DNA of 6,175 nt, taken from an uncultured Candidatus Methylacidiphilales bacterium (GTDB lineage Bacteria > Verrucomicrobiota > Verrucomicrobiia > Methylacidiphilales > CALFVM01). This document shows, in pieces, positions 5,559 to 6,175 of this stretch; the first letter of the stretch is position 1; each line of letters begins with the position of its first letter. The stretch is taken from NCBI GenBank assembly GCA_937928665.1, contig CALFVM010000120.1:1-6175 (forward strand), given 5' to 3'. A model generated the notes under the pieces. The model had not been told where the DNA came from. It did no database searches and worked only from the letters and a program-made list of their open reading frames with translations. The translations under genes and the position numbers were made by a program.

Positions 5559-6175
5559 CTACTTCTTGTCCGTGCCCTCGTCCTTCTTGGCGGTAATCAC
5601 CTCAGGTTGGGTTGCTGCCTCGACGGCCGCCGCCTCACTCACCTTTGGCTCATGCACGATCATAATCGTCAATTCCGGCTCATGCATGGCGGTGACCCCG
5701 GCAGGCAGCGGAAGGTCTTTGACATGGATGGAATCACCCACGCCCAGGCCCGACACGTCCACCCGGATGACCTCCGGCAAATCTTTCGGCAAACATTCCA
5801 CCCGGATCGCCCGAACCAAGTGATCGAGGATTCCCCCGTTTTTCACCCCGATACATTCTCCAAACTCGTGAATAGGAACCTCAGCGTGCATCGGCTTGTT
5901 CTCGTCCAACTCATGCAGGTCAAGGTGAAGAATCTTGTCCTTAAGCGGATCAATCTGCACATGCTGGATCACCGCCAGATGCTTCGTCCCGCCCGACTCG
6001 CCCTCGATCTCCAAGTTGACCAGAATGTGTTCCGATTCGGCTCCGTGAAGGGCCGCAATCAGTTCAGTCCCCTTCACCTCAAGGGCATGTGTCCGAGAAC
6101 CTCCGTAGAGAACGGCGGGAATGGACCCCTCACGCCGGATCGCCTTCACGCGGTTCCGGCCCAAATTGACGCGGG
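5559..6175 (-). CDS. rplY: 50S ribosomal protein L25, long CTC/TL5 type (5' end cut by window edge)
   Basis: L25 binds 5S rRNA in the central protuberance of the large ribosomal subunit; the long form, with an added C-terminal domain, is called CTC or TL5. About 205 residues are visible and the frame is open to the window edge, so only the extreme N-terminus is missing. The visible part opens with the family's 'LGRNRVKAIRREGSIPAVLYGG' region, which normally lies 10-15 residues from the start. The 5S-binding beta-barrel follows, including 'HVQIDPLKDKILHLDL'. The TL5 domain comes next, with the typical 'GVKNGGILDHLVR' and 'LPEVIRVDVSGLGVGDSIHV' stretches. The end is a low-complexity Ala/Glu/Lys tail, common in long L25 proteins. 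The stop is 15 bases before the start of pth, so the two are probably cotranscribed. The identification is secure; the true start lies outside the window. Confidence 0.96.
   Translation of the reverse strand, partial: RVNLGRNRVKAIRREGSIPAVLYGGSRTHALEVKGTELIAALHGAESEHILVNLEIEGESGGTKHLAVIQHVQIDPLKDKILHLDLHELDENKPMHAEVPIHEFGECIGVKNGGILDHLVRAIRVECLPKDLPEVIRVDVSGLGVGDSIHVKDLPLPAGVTAMHEPELTIMIVHEPKVSEAAAVEAATQPEVITAKKDEGTDKK

Noticed and set aside
1..6175. Search for mobile elements, CRISPR arrays, tRNA genes, toxin-antitoxin or defence genes
   Set aside because: No transposase, repeat-spacer pattern, tRNA-like fold or accessory gene was visible; the window is core housekeeping sequence.

Overview
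The window looks like ordinary chromosome from a GC-rich (roughly 58-60 %) bacterium, most likely in the PVC superphylum and probably a verrucomicrobiote. Two things point there. The gene order L25 - pth - S6 - (ssb) - L9 resembles, from memory, the chlamydial order L25 - pth - S6 - S18 - L9. The cytochrome oxidase subunits also carry the sequence variants I associate with Bacteroidota, Verrucomicrobiota and similar lineages rather than with mitochondria and proteobacteria. The placement is inference from gene order and protein style; no rRNA gene is present. Every convincing gene is on the minus strand, so the genes read from right to left.

Positions 6175 to 3601 hold a compact translation and replication operon. 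It contains rplY (ribosomal protein L25 of the long CTC/TL5 type, cut by the window edge), pth (peptidyl-tRNA hydrolase), rpsF (S6, coupled to pth by an ATGA overlap), ssb (single-strand DNA-binding protein) and rplI (L9). rpsR (S18), which normally sits between ssb and rplI, is absent. A weak hairpin plus U-run about 20 bases past rplI may end this transcript.

Positions 3600 to 3337 are a 264-base spacer. It contains the possible rplI terminator and, at its downstream end, a plausible promoter for the next unit.

Positions 3336 to 655 hold coxB and coxA, the CuA-bearing and catalytic subunits of an A1-type haem-copper oxygen reductase. All CuA, CuB and haem ligands and both proton-channel markers are present. 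In contrast, the residues matching the Mg/Mn site at the subunit interface are changed in both proteins (Asp to His in CoxA, Glu to Gln in CoxB), and the Trp that normally accepts electrons from cytochrome c is Phe.

Positions 654 to 1 contain no intact gene and no coxC. Two overlapping, partly coding-like minus-strand frames suggest a decayed or frameshifted gene, with low confidence. I found no mobile element, CRISPR array, RNA gene or obviously new system. The most interesting points are the altered interface of the oxidase, the missing rpsR and the unexplained left end.
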